A stretch of 64,000 bases of DNA from Centroberyx gerrardi. Its lineage: Eukaryota; Chordata; Actinopteri; Beryciformes; Berycidae. Both the position numbers and the translations under genes were made by a program. Shown one piece after another: positions 13,332 through 26,046 of the stretch. Where the stretch lies: positions 13,798,480 through 13,862,479 of the forward strand of contig NC_136010.1 of the NCBI RefSeq assembly GCF_048128805.1, given 5' to 3'. The notes under the pieces are model-generated. The model was not told the DNA's origin and ran no database searches. It was given only the letters and a program-made list of their open reading frames with translations. How positions within the stretch are numbered: position 1 is the stretch's first letter; each line of letters opens with the position of its first letter.

Positions 13332-14878
13332 GCTTGACCAGATATAACTGATTTATCTTAATTCTCTGTGCTTTGGCTGCAACACATTCTTTTGTTCATG
13401 CTATTGTGCAACATGTTCAACACTGTCACAAGGGCGCAACACACAATTTAATTCAATCCAATGGAAAAGAAATGTTGTCATACTGTAAAAAAGAGAACCC
13501 TAAATCCCTCTGTCAGCACACACTAGTGAAATAGCTATTTATTCTTTAACTTTTAAGGTACACCAGATTCCGTATTAACTTTTGTAAATCCTAGAAATTA
13601 TCTGGCATCAAGATTTTATGAATGCAGTACAGTAAGAAAACAATTAGCCTGAAATAAATCTGTACTGGGATTAGTGTCACCACCAATGAGCAGTGCAGGA
13701 AACAGACACGCCTTCAAGACTTGGACCTGTAAGAGAGTCTGTAAAAGAGTTATGATGATGATTATGATTGCTTGTGCCTGTGCATGTGTGTGTGTGCACG
13801 TGTGCCTGTGTACCAGTGTGTTTATTTGTGGTCTTCCGAAGAGACTGAGCCTTCACAACATCAGTAACAAGGAACAACACAATGTCCAAAGAAGCTCATA
13901 AAATGTAATACAGCCAAAGGTTTGCATTCAGAAGCTATTTCTTATTGTTTTGGTTTCTGCTATCTGAACAAAGGTGTATGGAACTGTTGAGTCATGGTGG
14001 GTAGAAAACAAACCATGTAACCATAAAATCTGCTGCCAAGCAAATTGTGACATCAAGTGTCTGTTGAGGTACAATAAATGATATGACATGCAGGTAGTTG
14101 TCAACACTGATCTGCTGATAATATGCTTCTGATTGTTTTAGTTTCTACATGAAATCCACATTTTGTTGAAATTCAGCACATTACACAAAAAATGCATAAA
14201 ACCTTCCATGTCTTTTAAAACCCAGAAATTATAAGAATGAGACATAGTTTGAATAAGTGTAAATACTGTTATGCACAGCCTGGAAACCCGAACAGACCAT
14301 GTGCACGACTAACACTTGCTGGTCTATTTAAAACCTTTTTTTTTTTTTTACCAGTGAGCAGTGCTAGTGCCACACTCTTAAGTCACAGACAGCAAACAGC
14401 ACAGAACAGGAGACAGACATGACAGCAACCAACAACACAGCAGTCTGTGCAGCGTAGTTTGAAATACCAAAAGTAGCGGCATCTCAATTCAGAAAATTCT
14501 GCAAACCACTGTGAAATCCTGGCCCTGGACAGCCTCTGGAAACTGGTATGGTAGCTCTGTTCTGTGTGCATTTAGCTAATGGCATGCTAACATGCTACCA
14601 CTCACTCTCTGAAGTGCCTCTGCATGTCTGCCTGGTGTGAGGTTACAGGTATATGTTTAGCACACTGAGTGAGAGTGTCATTACCTTCTCCATTACCGTG
14701 TGGTTTGGCGGGTCAGCTGCAGGGGTGAAACCAGTTAGAGAGACGGGTCAACATGGGCTCAACAGTCCCTGGAAGGCCTCGACAACTGGAGCAAGAGCAA
14801 GAAGATCAGTCAGTACCTCTACTAACCACCTTCTGAGTGGCTCCCTTCTGGGACTAGTATTAGTTTAAGTATTAGTAT
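10716..14878. other. Intergenic DNA, no gene recognised
   Basis: AT-rich intergenic DNA between the Tc1 element and the 5' side of kbtbd12. It contains a compound (CA)n tract at 13284-13331 and short GT tracts near 13785-13805. Open frames here are short, have no family resemblance and often consist of translated microsatellite. Confidence 0.5.
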
Positions 14879-15070
14879 TATACACTGAATGTACAAAATG
14901 TTTGGGACATTTCCTGATATTGAGTTGCAGCCCCTTTTGCACAATCCACATCTTAAAAACTTGCCTGCTTCTCATTCTCTGCATCTCCTCCTTTGTGATT
15001 GGTGTAGATTCAATTTAAGGGAAATCAATAAGGGATAATGGATTTTACCTGGATTCACCTCATCAGTGTA
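14879..15070. mobile_element. Internally deleted Tc1-type remnant
   Basis: It begins with the Tc1-type terminus cactgaatgtacaaaatgtt. About 55 bp later it jumps to an inner block ending aatcaataagggataatgg then ttttacctggattcacctc. Both resemble, from memory, the outer and subterminal parts of a salmonid/cyprinid Tc1 family whose middle is missing here. The second terminus is not present. Confidence 0.6.
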
Positions 15071-15344
15071 CTCCCTTAAGAGTAAGTGTCCCTACTAATT
15101 TGTATTATACCATATAACCCTAACTCTGGAAACAAGTGTGCTATGAATTTGAACCCACTTCACTGCACTGTCATCTATCTTCATTTAGGAAATCTTTTTC
15201 TTTTCATGCAATGTTTTTTATTTAGGCCAATCGATCGGCCATTTAAATTTAGGCTATATTCACATGTGTTCTTGAGGAGTCTGACTTGTTGATGGATGCT
15301 AAACTTTTGGACCTTTTTGAAAGGTCAACTCAAATTACAGGCGT

Positions 15345-15382
15345 GATTCGTGGGGGGGGGGGGGGAGTGCGTGTGTGTGTGT
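15345..15382 (+). repeat. G-run followed by (GT)n
   Basis: About fifteen consecutive G bases followed by gtgcgtgtgtgtgtgtg, roughly 190 bp upstream of the acceptor that precedes the kbtbd12 start. A run of this kind can form a G-quadruplex; any regulatory role is speculation. Confidence 0.7.
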
Positions 15383-15608
15383 GCCATCCTATTCTTTTCT
15401 CATCCCTATCACATCCCTAACACAGCAATCTAACCCTAACACAGCAATCTGAGTATAGAGGTTAGAAACACTCAACACTCTTTCCAACACTCTTTCTCAT
15501 TATTTCTCTTATATATTTCTGTTTATACATTATGTTTAGCTCTAATCTGCCATAAGGTCTTTCTCTCCAGGCTGACAGGGGTGGTGCAGCCATCCAGAGC
15601 AGCGCTCC

Positions 15609-18600
15609 ATGGATGCTCCAGTGCTGGACTCAGCTCAGGCAGAGCATGGCTCAGTTCTGCTCAGGCAGCTACAGAGGATGAGGGCGGCCCAGGAGCTCAC
15701 TGATGTGGTGCTGCTGGCAGAGGGAGTTCCCTTTCCCTGCCACAGGGTGGTGCTGTCTGCATTCAGCCCTTACTTCCAGGTAGGGTTGCTGTGCACAACT
15801 TGTACTTGTTGCTGCACTGTTTCTCCACACCAAAAAGGAAGTGATTTCAAATCTGACTGTGCTAATGCAGAATAGATACAGGATGGGGCGACATTTCAAA
15901 GCTATACATGATATGCATGTCAACAGTCAATACAAGCAAAGCTGCTGTGATGCTGTCATCACTGTAACTGTATCGTGTCACTCCCTGTGTCCAGGCCATG
16001 TTTACATGCGGTCTGAAGGAGACCCGGGTAGGAGAGGTGCCTCTCAGAGACACTCCTGCCCAGAGCCTGGAGCTGCTGCTGGGCTACATGTACCATGCCG
16101 AACTCTCCCTCTCCAACGACAACATCCAGGGAGTGGCTGCTGCTGCCTTCCTGCTCCATGTAGACGGAGCCTTCAGGTGGGTGAAGGGTCTGGCAGGTAG
16201 GATGCTGATCATTAGTCCAATATACTATGAACAGTACCTGCTCAGCGATTTTGGACAACAAGCCTATGTGAAATATTAAGATCTCCAGGGTAGCGGGCAG
16301 TGAACTAAGTTTGAAGGAACACTGATAGTTTTTTTTTGCTGCCATCACCACCTTACTGTCACTGCTCCAGGTTGTGTCAAAGTCACATGGAGGCTAGTAT
16401 GGACCCCTCCAACTGCGTGGGGCTGTACCACTGGGCCAGAGACCTGGGGGCCACTGGCCTGGCTGAGTGCGCCCTGAGATACCTCTGCCAACACTTTGCT
16501 CAGGTGGGACGTTCAGTATTACTGGTGTCAAATATTATCTCAATTAGAGCCACTGGACTGAAGACAAAACCAGTTATAGGGCCTGAAGAGTTATAGGGCC
16601 CGCTTATGATTAATGTAAATATATATATAGGCTCTCTCTTATATCCATTTCCTCTGTTTGATAATATATCTCATTCATCCCCATATTGTTTTATCCTCTT
16701 CCTCCTCTTGCTGTCTGTAGGTGTGTGAGGAAGAGGAAGTGCTGGAGCTGGATGCCCAAAGTCTGGGGGCTCTGTTAGGTTCGGATGACCTCAACATCTC
16801 CCAGGAGGAGAGTGTGCTGAAGCTGGTGCTGCGCTGGGTGGAGAGACGCAGGGGGGACTCGCAGAGCGAAGCCCAGGCTGTGGAGTTACTCAGGCGGGTC
16901 CGGCTGGAGCTGGTGGATCCTGGATTCCTCCGTAAAGCCAGGAGGAGAAACCCGGTGAGAAGGGAGAGGGGGGTGGTATCAAATAAAGGGAATTAAAGGA
17001 CACCTAATTCACACTTAGTGAGGGAGTAGAGTGAGAGATTATCATACCTCTAAATGTATCTCCCAGGTATTGCTTCGGGACGCCGAGTGCTTTGGGATGA
17101 TCGACGCAGCTCTCCAGACCTCGGGTCTGTCTGAGACGGCAGCTCCCCCTCGGCCAGCCCTCCGCTACGGCATGGAGACCACCGACCTGCTGCTCTGCCT
17201 GGGTGGGGTGGATGAGTCAGGGGTGCCTGCCCGCCGTGGGGGACTTGCTGATCTGAGCTTTTGCTTCGCCCCCCAGGGGAGACGGACTTACTACATCCCT
17301 TCTCCACTGAAGGGCTCTGGAGGCAAGGGCCAGATCACAGCAGGGGCAGTGACACGGGACAGCGGCATAGTGGTGGCCATAGAGGCAGAAGACCAACACA
17401 GGATGAGGAGGGTGGACATGTACAGGTTTGTGTGTGTCAGAAGAACACATAGGATATACGAAATCCATATATTGGAACCTGGCACAGCACTCAGAAAGAG
17501 ATCCAAACTGTGTAGCTGCCTGTGTGTGTTCCAGGTTTGACCGTTCAGAGGAGAGCAGCTGGGTGGAGCTGTGCTCAGCAGCATACAGAGACATGTATGC
17601 TTTAGGGATGCTAGGCGACTCCCTCTATATGATAGGTGGTCAGATGAAAGTGCGGAACCAGTACATCATCACAGACAGCGTGGAGAGATGGTCGCTGAAG
17701 AGAGGAGGCAGCTGGCTCAGCTTCGCCCCTCTGCCTCTCCCCCTAGCCTGCCACTGTGCCGTCAGCCTGAAGGAGCACCTCTATGTGCTGGGGGGCTGGA
17801 CACCACAGGTACATAAATAGTGTCATGCAGTCAATCAGAATTGTTATTTTTGGGCAGCAGGATGACGTGATGTCCCTATTGAAGTGTCTTTGAGAAATGC
17901 ACTGTATCTCTACCAGATGTGGCCATGTTGTGTAGCTGACCTCTGTAGGGGGAGGCGAGTGAAAATACATTTTCTTTACAAAGATTAATGAAGTCTCACA
18001 TTATTATTTAAAGCAGCAGTCAGATATTATGTGTTTCACTGTAACTTTTTGCCTTATCAGTCCTTCAGTTTCCCCATCATCGGAGCCAACTTGGTGTTTC
18101 TTGTTTCTCACCCTATTTTCTTTTCTTTTGCTTCCTCCTTCCTTCCCACTCTCTCCTCTCCTCCCTCAGGACCAGCCGGACGATGAGCCAGACAGGCTGA
18201 GTAACCGTGTGTTTCAGTTTGACCCAGGCAAGGACGGGTGGACAGAGTGCGCCAGGATGAAGTACTCCAGGTACCGCTGTGGCTCGGCCGTCCTCAATGG
18301 CGAGATCTACATACTAGGTCAGACTACAAGAAAGGCCGATATTCAGAACTATATATTTTGTACGGGAAAGAATGGAGCAAGACGATGTGTGTGCGCTTGC
18401 GTTCTTCAGGTGGTATAGGATGTGACGGAGAGGACCGGGGCCAGTCTCGCCGCTGCCTGAGCTCTGTGGAGGTCTACAACCCAGAGACAGACACCTGGAG
18501 GCCAGGGCCGGCCCTGCCCACGTCCCTACTCTCCCTCCGAACCAACGCCTCCAATATAGGAGTAGTGGAGGGCAAGCTTTACCTCTGTGGATACTACAAG

Positions 18601-19013
18601 GTTGCAGGTCAGTCAGTGAATTCCTTTCAATGAGTTTCCAACAGCTTGTTTTGTGTGGTCTCTAAGACTTTATGAATCAGTTCAACCTGATTGTGAAATG
18701 GCTATCACATGCCATGTAGGCCTAGTAATGCTGGCTGAAATGCATCCTGTTGCAAAAATACAAGGCACACTTAAGAGACTCCATCTGACTCAGGGGATAA
18801 CCGATTATGCAGTATGTGCAGAAATTAGATTTTTCTCAGAGAACACTTTGTCCCATGACTTCAGGCCGTCATGAGATCATCACCAAGGAGATTCTGGAGC
18901 TGGACCCGGCAGACAACGTGTGGACGGTGGTGGAGAGACGAGCAGCTATGCATGACAGCTATGACGTCTGTCTGGTGGCCAACCTCAACCCTCGGGACCT
19001 CTTCACACCCTAA
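15609..19013 (+). CDS. kbtbd12: Kelch repeat and BTB domain-containing protein 12
   Basis: Nine coding exons: 15609-15779, 15995-16176, 16371-16503, 16721-16954, 17067-17425, 17535-17808, 18170-18317, 18410-18607 and 18865-19013. They join in phase with GT-AG borders to 615 aa; human KBTBD12 is about 623. An acceptor at 15570 opens the exon carrying the ATG. Residues about 25-125 are a BTB domain (ELTDVVLLAEGVPFPCHRVV, MFTCGLKE), about 135-245 a BACK domain (DDLNISQEESVLKLVLRWVE), then kelch repeats (LRYGMETT, LYVLGGWTPQ, EPDRLSNRV) and the closing HDSYDVCLVANLNPRDL. This order and these strings match KBTBD12 closely from memory. BTB-kelch proteins usually act as CUL3 ubiquitin-ligase adaptors; the substrate is unknown. 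The protein stops at PRDLFTP, without the longer tail of the mammalian protein. Confidence 0.92.
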
Positions 19014-19843
19014 TACAGCTCCTCCTGACTCCTGACCAACAATGCTAGGAGCCATGGGCTATGTGTGGGAACCCAGCTTCAGTCTATTAAACCTCATACA
19101 GCTTTATCCAAACGTGGGTTGACTCCCTGGACTGCACGTGTCAACCCCTATCTGTGCTGTTGGGGGAACAAAGAAACACAGACTTTCTCTTCCCCAAACA
19201 AGGCATACCCAATGCATTCCTTTAGATTCAGATGGAAATGTCTGCAAGGAGCTATTGCCTTTTCAAACCATAGTCTTTTGGAAATGTAATCATAAGTGTA
19301 CTTAATGGTATTTAAGGTTGTATGAGGCTAACAAATAGATGGCCCTAAAGTTAAAGCCTAGCCTATGCATAATGATAGATCAGCATCCTATAATTTTCTT
19401 GACTACTTTTCTGTGATGAATTTGAATTAAAAAAAAATGGAAGGAACCCTGCAGTGCTTCAAACTATAATTACTCCCTTTCTCTGACTTCAAAGCTTTTG
19501 CTACCACGTTCTCCCTGTAGGTTTCAGTCTCTCCAAACTCTGTTACAGAATTTATTTTCCTGAGCGCACAGCATGGCAAAGCGTCAACAAACATGTTTCA
19601 TTGAAGTGGTGACTTCAGGGTGAGTGTCTGACCCGCATGCCATTCCATACATTCCTTCTCCCCTCTTTCCTGCTGTCGAGCCGGTCAAATATGAGCTGAC
19701 GGAAAACCCAGAATGCGCCTAAATTAGTGTGACGCGCCTGCATGTTGCTGTGAGAGCTGGCATTTGGTATGAGGTGGCTCCGCCCATCGCTCCAGACCAT
19801 GTGGTTTTCATTGCTCCTGTTGCTGTGTTATTGAGGAGAGAGG

Positions 19844-19905
<62 letters not shown>

Positions 19906-20106
19906 GAGTTGGATGGATGCGAGAGAGAGAGAGAGAGAGTGCGAGAGAGAGAGAGAGAGAGCCGAGAGCCGAGTTGGATGGATGCGCAAGACGTGTCCGC
20001 TCTCCGCAGACACACAACACCTCTTCAGGATCTCTTCGCTACAGAACGCTTCATCATTTGTTCATTTTAAGCCATTGGCCTACTTTGTGACTTGGAACAA
20101 CACTCT
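19014..20106 (+). other. kbtbd12 3' flank and nuak1 promoter region
   Basis: Only about 1.1 kb separates the kbtbd12 stop from the nuak1 upstream ORF. ATTAAA near 19086 and aattaaaaaaa near 19425 are possible polyadenylation sites for kbtbd12. GA tracts at 19850-19962 sit in the likely nuak1 promoter or 5' leader. Confidence 0.5.
19850..19962. repeat. Two (GA)n tracts with a duplicated spacer
   Basis: GA runs at 19850-19904 and 19921-19962, followed in each case by (c)gagttggatggatgcg, so the tract plus its flank appears to be a local duplication. It lies 150-250 bp upstream of the first nuak1 ATG. Confidence 0.8.
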
Positions 20107-20202
20107 ATGGGCAACCTGTTCGGAACGAAGAAGCGCCCGTGCTGCCTTTGTTCAGAGCTCAAAGTGATTCGGGGGTCCGGTCCCAGGGCAGGCTGTTCCT
20201 GA
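20107..20202 (+). CDS. Upstream ORF in the nuak1 leader
   Basis: A 31-codon ORF ([20 protein letters not shown]...) starts 121 bases before the nuak1 ATG in a different frame and stops 25 bases before it. It would be scanned first if the leader starts upstream. It could damp translation of the kinase. No homologue was recognised, and whether it is translated is unknown. Confidence 0.35.
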   Translation: MGNLFGTKKRPCCLCSELKVIRGSGPRAGCS

Positions 20203-20227
20203 CAGGTGCGCACAGTGCGCAGAGAGG

Positions 20228-20852
20228 ATGGGCAGACGTGAGGCGGACAGCAGAGGCGCAATGAACACCAGCGACCGGTCCGAGCTCGGATGTCTGCATG
20301 ACACCGCGTCCACCGGCAACGATACCGGTGATGAGTCCCCGAGGCTCCACAGCCACCGTCCATGTAGCGCGGACAGGCGGCAGCGCAACACATGCATGGA
20401 CGCAGCGGGCCCGGCACCGACTACCACCGCCCCGATGGAAGTGAAAAAGCACCAGCACAAACACAACTTGAAACACCGCTACGAGGTGATGGAGACTCTG
20501 GGTAAAGGCACCTACGGCAAAGTGAAGAAGGCTGTGGAGAGGACAAGCCTAAAGACAGTGAGTCAGTGTTGCTGAACATGATGCAAAATGTTATTTGAAG
20601 AGCTACCTACACCTAGCCTCTGGTTTAAAAGTGCATTCTGAATTTAATACATAAAATGGAATGTAAAATGCCAAATTGAGGGCTACTCAACAATTGATTG
20701 GTAAATTTATGAAACATCTGTTTCCAAAATATTTGGCTTTTAACCTCTCTCAACCTATAGCCTACTGACAAACAATGAGCGTTATAGAAGTCCTGCTTTT
20801 GGCTGTCCAGGAGGTCTCAGGACTGTTGTTCACTCAGCATATTCAGCAGTCT

Positions 20853-20910
<58 letters not shown>

Positions 20911-21675
20911 TGTGTGCGTCTGTGTCAGTGTGTCTGTTGCAAAAATTTTGCCCACTGGTGATTAAATATTAACAATGAGGTGGAGTTAAGAGCAGTGATG
21001 GTGTGTATGTGTGTGTGTGTGTGTGAGGCGAGTATGTGTGTGTGTGTTTGTGGGTGAGCTCATGGGCTGATTCTGGACCCAGTTCTTCCTTCCTGTGTTG
21101 CCAAGGCTGAGATGCCTTTGGTGTGACTCACTCCACACTTGAACAAGGGGATAAAGTTGCTACAATAGGTCTCCTCCAATAGGTGTCTGACTGCAACAAT
21201 ATGAGCATTCACACACACACACACACACACACAGAGAGAGACACAATAACCAACCACATGAGCAAGTTTAATATTTTTTTTTATGACTTCACATTCTGAA
21301 CATCCAGGTTAAAAACAGTTTGCTGCCAGATTATTTCAATTAATCATGGGTTTATGTCTACAGTCAGGCCTTAATCCTTCACTCTGCTGTGATCTGAGCA
21401 CAAAGAGACAGATTCCCCCGTGAGCCCTGAATGGCTGCCTTTCTGTTTTTTTAGTAAACAAACATCCTGTAATAAGGATAATCTGTTTGCAATCAGATTG
21501 AGGAACTGAGACTAGCACAATTCCTCCGACTGCCTACCGCTTAACCCCGAGACCTGCATCCACGAGAAAAGAGCAGGGGGAGAGAAAGAAAAGTCAAGGG
21601 GGCAGGTGAACTGAGACTGATGGAAGAATATACAGAAAGAGGGGAGCAGAAAGAGTCGGCTATGCAGTGTGTGTG

Positions 21676-21707
<32 letters not shown>

Positions 21708-23137
21708 AGGGGTGAGTGGGGTTGGGGGGGACAAGGGAAAAGGTTGAATTCCTCGAGCCAGTAGCCAGCGCATACCAAGGATTCTTTGAAACAAAACGGA
21801 CATTATTTTTGGAAACAAGACCAGGGAGCTGTTGTCTGAGGGGGAAGTGCGGAGAGGAGGCAGAGGAGGAGACAGTTTTAGAGCAAGGAGGAGGAGGAGG
21901 AGGAGGAGGAGGAGGAGAGAGTATAGCGGTGTTTTTTGGAGATTAAAGAGCTGACTCTGGATTGTCGCTGTAAAACATTGGAGTGTGTGTTCAGAGTTGC
22001 CACAGTATAGGCTAACGTGACTAATAGGAGTGAGAAGGAGAGAAAGAGTGATCGATATTGGGTGTCAGGTATACAAGTAATCTGTGCTGTAGGTCACTTT
22101 CACTGGCTCTGGATCTGAATCGAATCTGTATTGCTTGTCTTTTTGCGTTGAGTTTGGAGTCTGGACACTGTATGTACTGATTGACCCCCATTTGGTAATG
22201 GAGAGGGACAGTTTAGGGCTGTGTGTGTGTGTGCGTGTGTGTGTGTGTGTAGAATGTGGCTGGATGGTGAGGCCAAGAGTCTATTTGGCAAGGGGCCTTT
22301 TTAATCCCGCTGTTAAATCGTTCACAGATGCATTGGGGGCCTTAAGTGATGCTCAGACTCCCGGGACGTATGTGTGTGTCTGTGTGTGTGTGTGTGTGTG
22401 TGCGTACATGAGTGTGGGACAGGAAGTAACTAAGTGGTCTGAGGCTGACCCCCCCCCCACCCCCCCACCATGACTACACACACATACACACAAACCACCT
22501 GCCACAAGTGATAGCTGTCTAAAGATATGTGCAGCGGAGAAACATTGTTTTCAAGAGGCAGCCAAGCCAGCGGAGCCACAGCAAGAACTAATATAATATG
22601 TTTATTTATATAGCACCAGTCTTACAATGCAACTCAAAGTGCTTTAAAATAAATTACAAGCAAACAATAGAAGAATAAAAAACAGAGTGAGGGTATGAGC
22701 TGCACTCTCTCATTAAATGAACTCCATTTGAGATATGGCTCTGCAAAGCATCACCTATCTGTATGTATGTTCAATATCTATGCTACACACACTCTAACTC
22801 ACTATGGAAAAGAATACCCACTTTCATCTGAGTGACACAAACAGACAGCTACTTGTGTTTCCTACATGTGTCCGGTTACAATTTGGCATTTTAGGGTCAA
22901 TCTCTCACACACAGCACGTTATTTGAATGAACAATGCAACATTGTGAGTGCGATGGGTACTTTTGAGGTCGCACTTTTAGCACCACACTCACACTCGCAC
23001 GCAAACACGCAACACATCTGCGTGCACAAGGGCAACACACACACACACACACACATACACACACTCCTCTTCCTCCGTACGCACGTGCCCCTTTAAGAAT
23101 GCTCTTAGTGCCCTGAAGGCAGAACAATGCCCAGAGT

Positions 23138-23171
<34 letters not shown>

Positions 23172-23728
23172 TCTGCTGATCAGGCCTTAACGCCAAGTAC
23201 TGGGGGTAAATAAGCGCTTGGAGGGACAGCAAAATACTGGCCATTTGCCCTGAGGCGACACACTTAAACACCATTACCCTCACCTGCCCCCTACATCCCT
23301 CCTCTCACTAACACTCCCCCTTCCTCCGCATCCCTGTAGCTCATTTCGTGGTTTGACCCAGCAGGTATTTAGGTCAGACAGCCTTTACAAGCACGTAAGC
23401 TCACACATCTCTTAATAGTTCCCCAAGCTTGGAATTATGCCATCCAGCTGACAACCACTGAAGATCTGCGACCTAATCTCCACCCCAAGACCTGTACCTC
23501 TGCTGTGACACTGTTGCCACATCACTCAAGAGTGTCTGGTGTGATGAGAGAAAAAATCCTCACATGCTGAAAATGCTTTTCAGCACTTGGGACCTTTCAG
23601 TACAGAAATATTCGAAACCTGAATGGTCTTCACAGGATAGCATCCCACTTCGACATCAGCTATGAACGATCAGGTCCTGCATTCAAATCCCATTCCCTGG
23701 AGTTCCCTGGAGTTCCCTGGAGTGTGTG

Positions 23729-23774
<46 letters not shown>

Positions 23775-24366
23775 ATAACGATTGCGGTTCAGAGAGCATG
23801 TGAATTGTGTCTTCTGATGTCTAGAAGTTCTTTCCAGCAGCTGAGAATGCTGAAGTTGTGACCCAGGAGAGAGGCCCACTGGCCCTTAGAGACACTGTAG
23901 GGGTTGACAGAAAGATCCAGGGGTTTAATCAGGCCTATGTTAGGGTGTCAACCTCACTGGGCAGTAGAGGGACAGACGCCTACCTGACTCATTACAGCTG
24001 CGTTGTTGTCCCTCATCCATTTTAATTCAGCATTTCTGAGTATTTCCGAATATGATACCCTGATCCCTGTTGTCTACTTATTTGTCAGCCGCTCTCTCTC
24101 CCATTTATGGTGATGTTTGGGTGAACGGTTACTCTATCCAAAGGGTTTTGGGGGCTCATGTTGGTGTGTCTGTTTTGTGTGTGTGTGTGTGTGTGTGTGT
24201 AGGGGGGTGGGTTACATTGGGGTACAGTGAGTGTGTGAGATTAAGAGAGCAGAGTGTGAACAGTGCAGCTGTCAGGCTTCTGCCTCTGAGCGTGGTCAGA
24301 TCACAGGAGACTCGCTCTCACCATCCAGTCCTTAAAGCCTGTATAATCACCTCAAATACCCAGGGA

Positions 24367-24401
<35 letters not shown>

Positions 24402-24952
24402 TGTATCTACAGTATATATGTATGCATCTTTGCTTCTATGTATGTTTGCCCCCCTTTTTAAATGAGCCGATTTAATGCGGGGCAGATGAGGGGAAATGAG
24501 TTAAGTGGTGAGCGGTCAGGTTTGCACAGGAATTAATTAAGGAGGAATCTGTTTTTGCTGGCACCAAATCCTCAGTGAAAACGGACAAACAACAACAAGG
24601 GTTGTACACAGTATCACCATGGCAACGGCTGTCCCCTTATAACCTAACACTCTTTTCTTGCTGCGGAAGATGGGCTCTTTATACAGATTTGTTTTGACTG
24701 ACTATTATCCTGTTTGGAGTTTTTAACCGTCCACGCCTCATTGGACTGATCCACATGCATATCAATTCAACTTTGTAACATACATAGACTCAACATTGTG
24801 TCTTGTATGTTTGTCAGGTGGCCATCAAGTCTATCCGCAAGGAGCGAATCACTGATGACCTGGACAGAGTTCACATCCAGAGAGAGATCGAGATCACCTC
24901 CTCCCTCAGGCATGCCAACATCATACGCTTCCACGAGGGTGAGTTCACAAGC

Positions 24953-25008
<56 letters not shown>

Positions 25009-25144
25009 ACACACACAAGTCCCAAGAGCCTGAACAGCACCGGCTGCATCTGTGGCGGATTGAACACAGCAAGATTACGTAGGCTCCTTGCCAAATAGAC
25101 TCTTGGCCTTAGAAGACGCCACAGACTACACACACACACACACT

Positions 25145-25175
<31 letters not shown>

Positions 25176-26007
25176 GTACACACACAAGTCCCAAGAATCT
25201 GAACAGCACTGGCTGCATCTGTGGCGGATTGAACACAACAAGATTACATAGGCTCCTTGCCAAATAGACTCTTGGCCTTAGAAGACGCCACAGACTACAC
25301 ACACACACACACACACACACTCACATACACACACACTCACATACAAAGCAGTCCTGAACTGTGCCTTTCTATTAGCAGCACAGTACATACAGTGTCCAGA
25401 CTCCAGAGCCGTATCATATGGTTGCAGAGATAATTCACAAACATGAGACAAAAGGACAAGTCATACAGATTTGATTCAGAATCAGTGACTTACGGTGCAG
25501 ATTAGTGACCTCATGTAATCAGAGCTGCTCCTTTTTCTCCACCTCAGCCATCCTTTTCCCACATTAGTCACATGACACTCACACATATGCACACATACAC
25601 ACACATACATACATACCAGGGTCAGAAATTAACGGGGGCTTGGGGAAAAATGCCCTAGAAAGTTAAAATACCTGTGAAATAAAAAATGAGGAGTGATGAT
25701 AATTAGGAGTACCTTTTGTTGCATTTCACTCTTTTTGTCAAATATTTACACATGAATGCGACTTCTGCCCCCCATGGGCCACTGTAGGTGAGAGCCTATT
25801 TCCAATACGTTCTGGGTGAGAATAAGGAGCGGTTTTTGATCAGAAAACAACCGAGTACACAACCTGAAGCAGTAGAAAAAAAAACACACAAACCACTCGG
25901 TTAACAAAATATAAAACATCCAATATCATAAAAGGGGTGCAGAAGATGGACTGGTTTGGGACAGAGAATGGGACAAAGCAGCATCAAAGTTAATTTCATA
26001 CCCTGGT

Positions 26008-26046
<39 letters not shown>

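Noticed and set aside
19729-20070. Long open frames of alternating Arg-Glu or Ser-Leu on both strands
   Set aside because: They are translations of the (GA)n tracts and have no other coding signal.
23697-25340. CRISPR-like array from the short tandem and 169-bp repeats
   Set aside because: The repeats are direct duplications with microsatellite spacers in a vertebrate intron, without regular unique spacers or cas genes.
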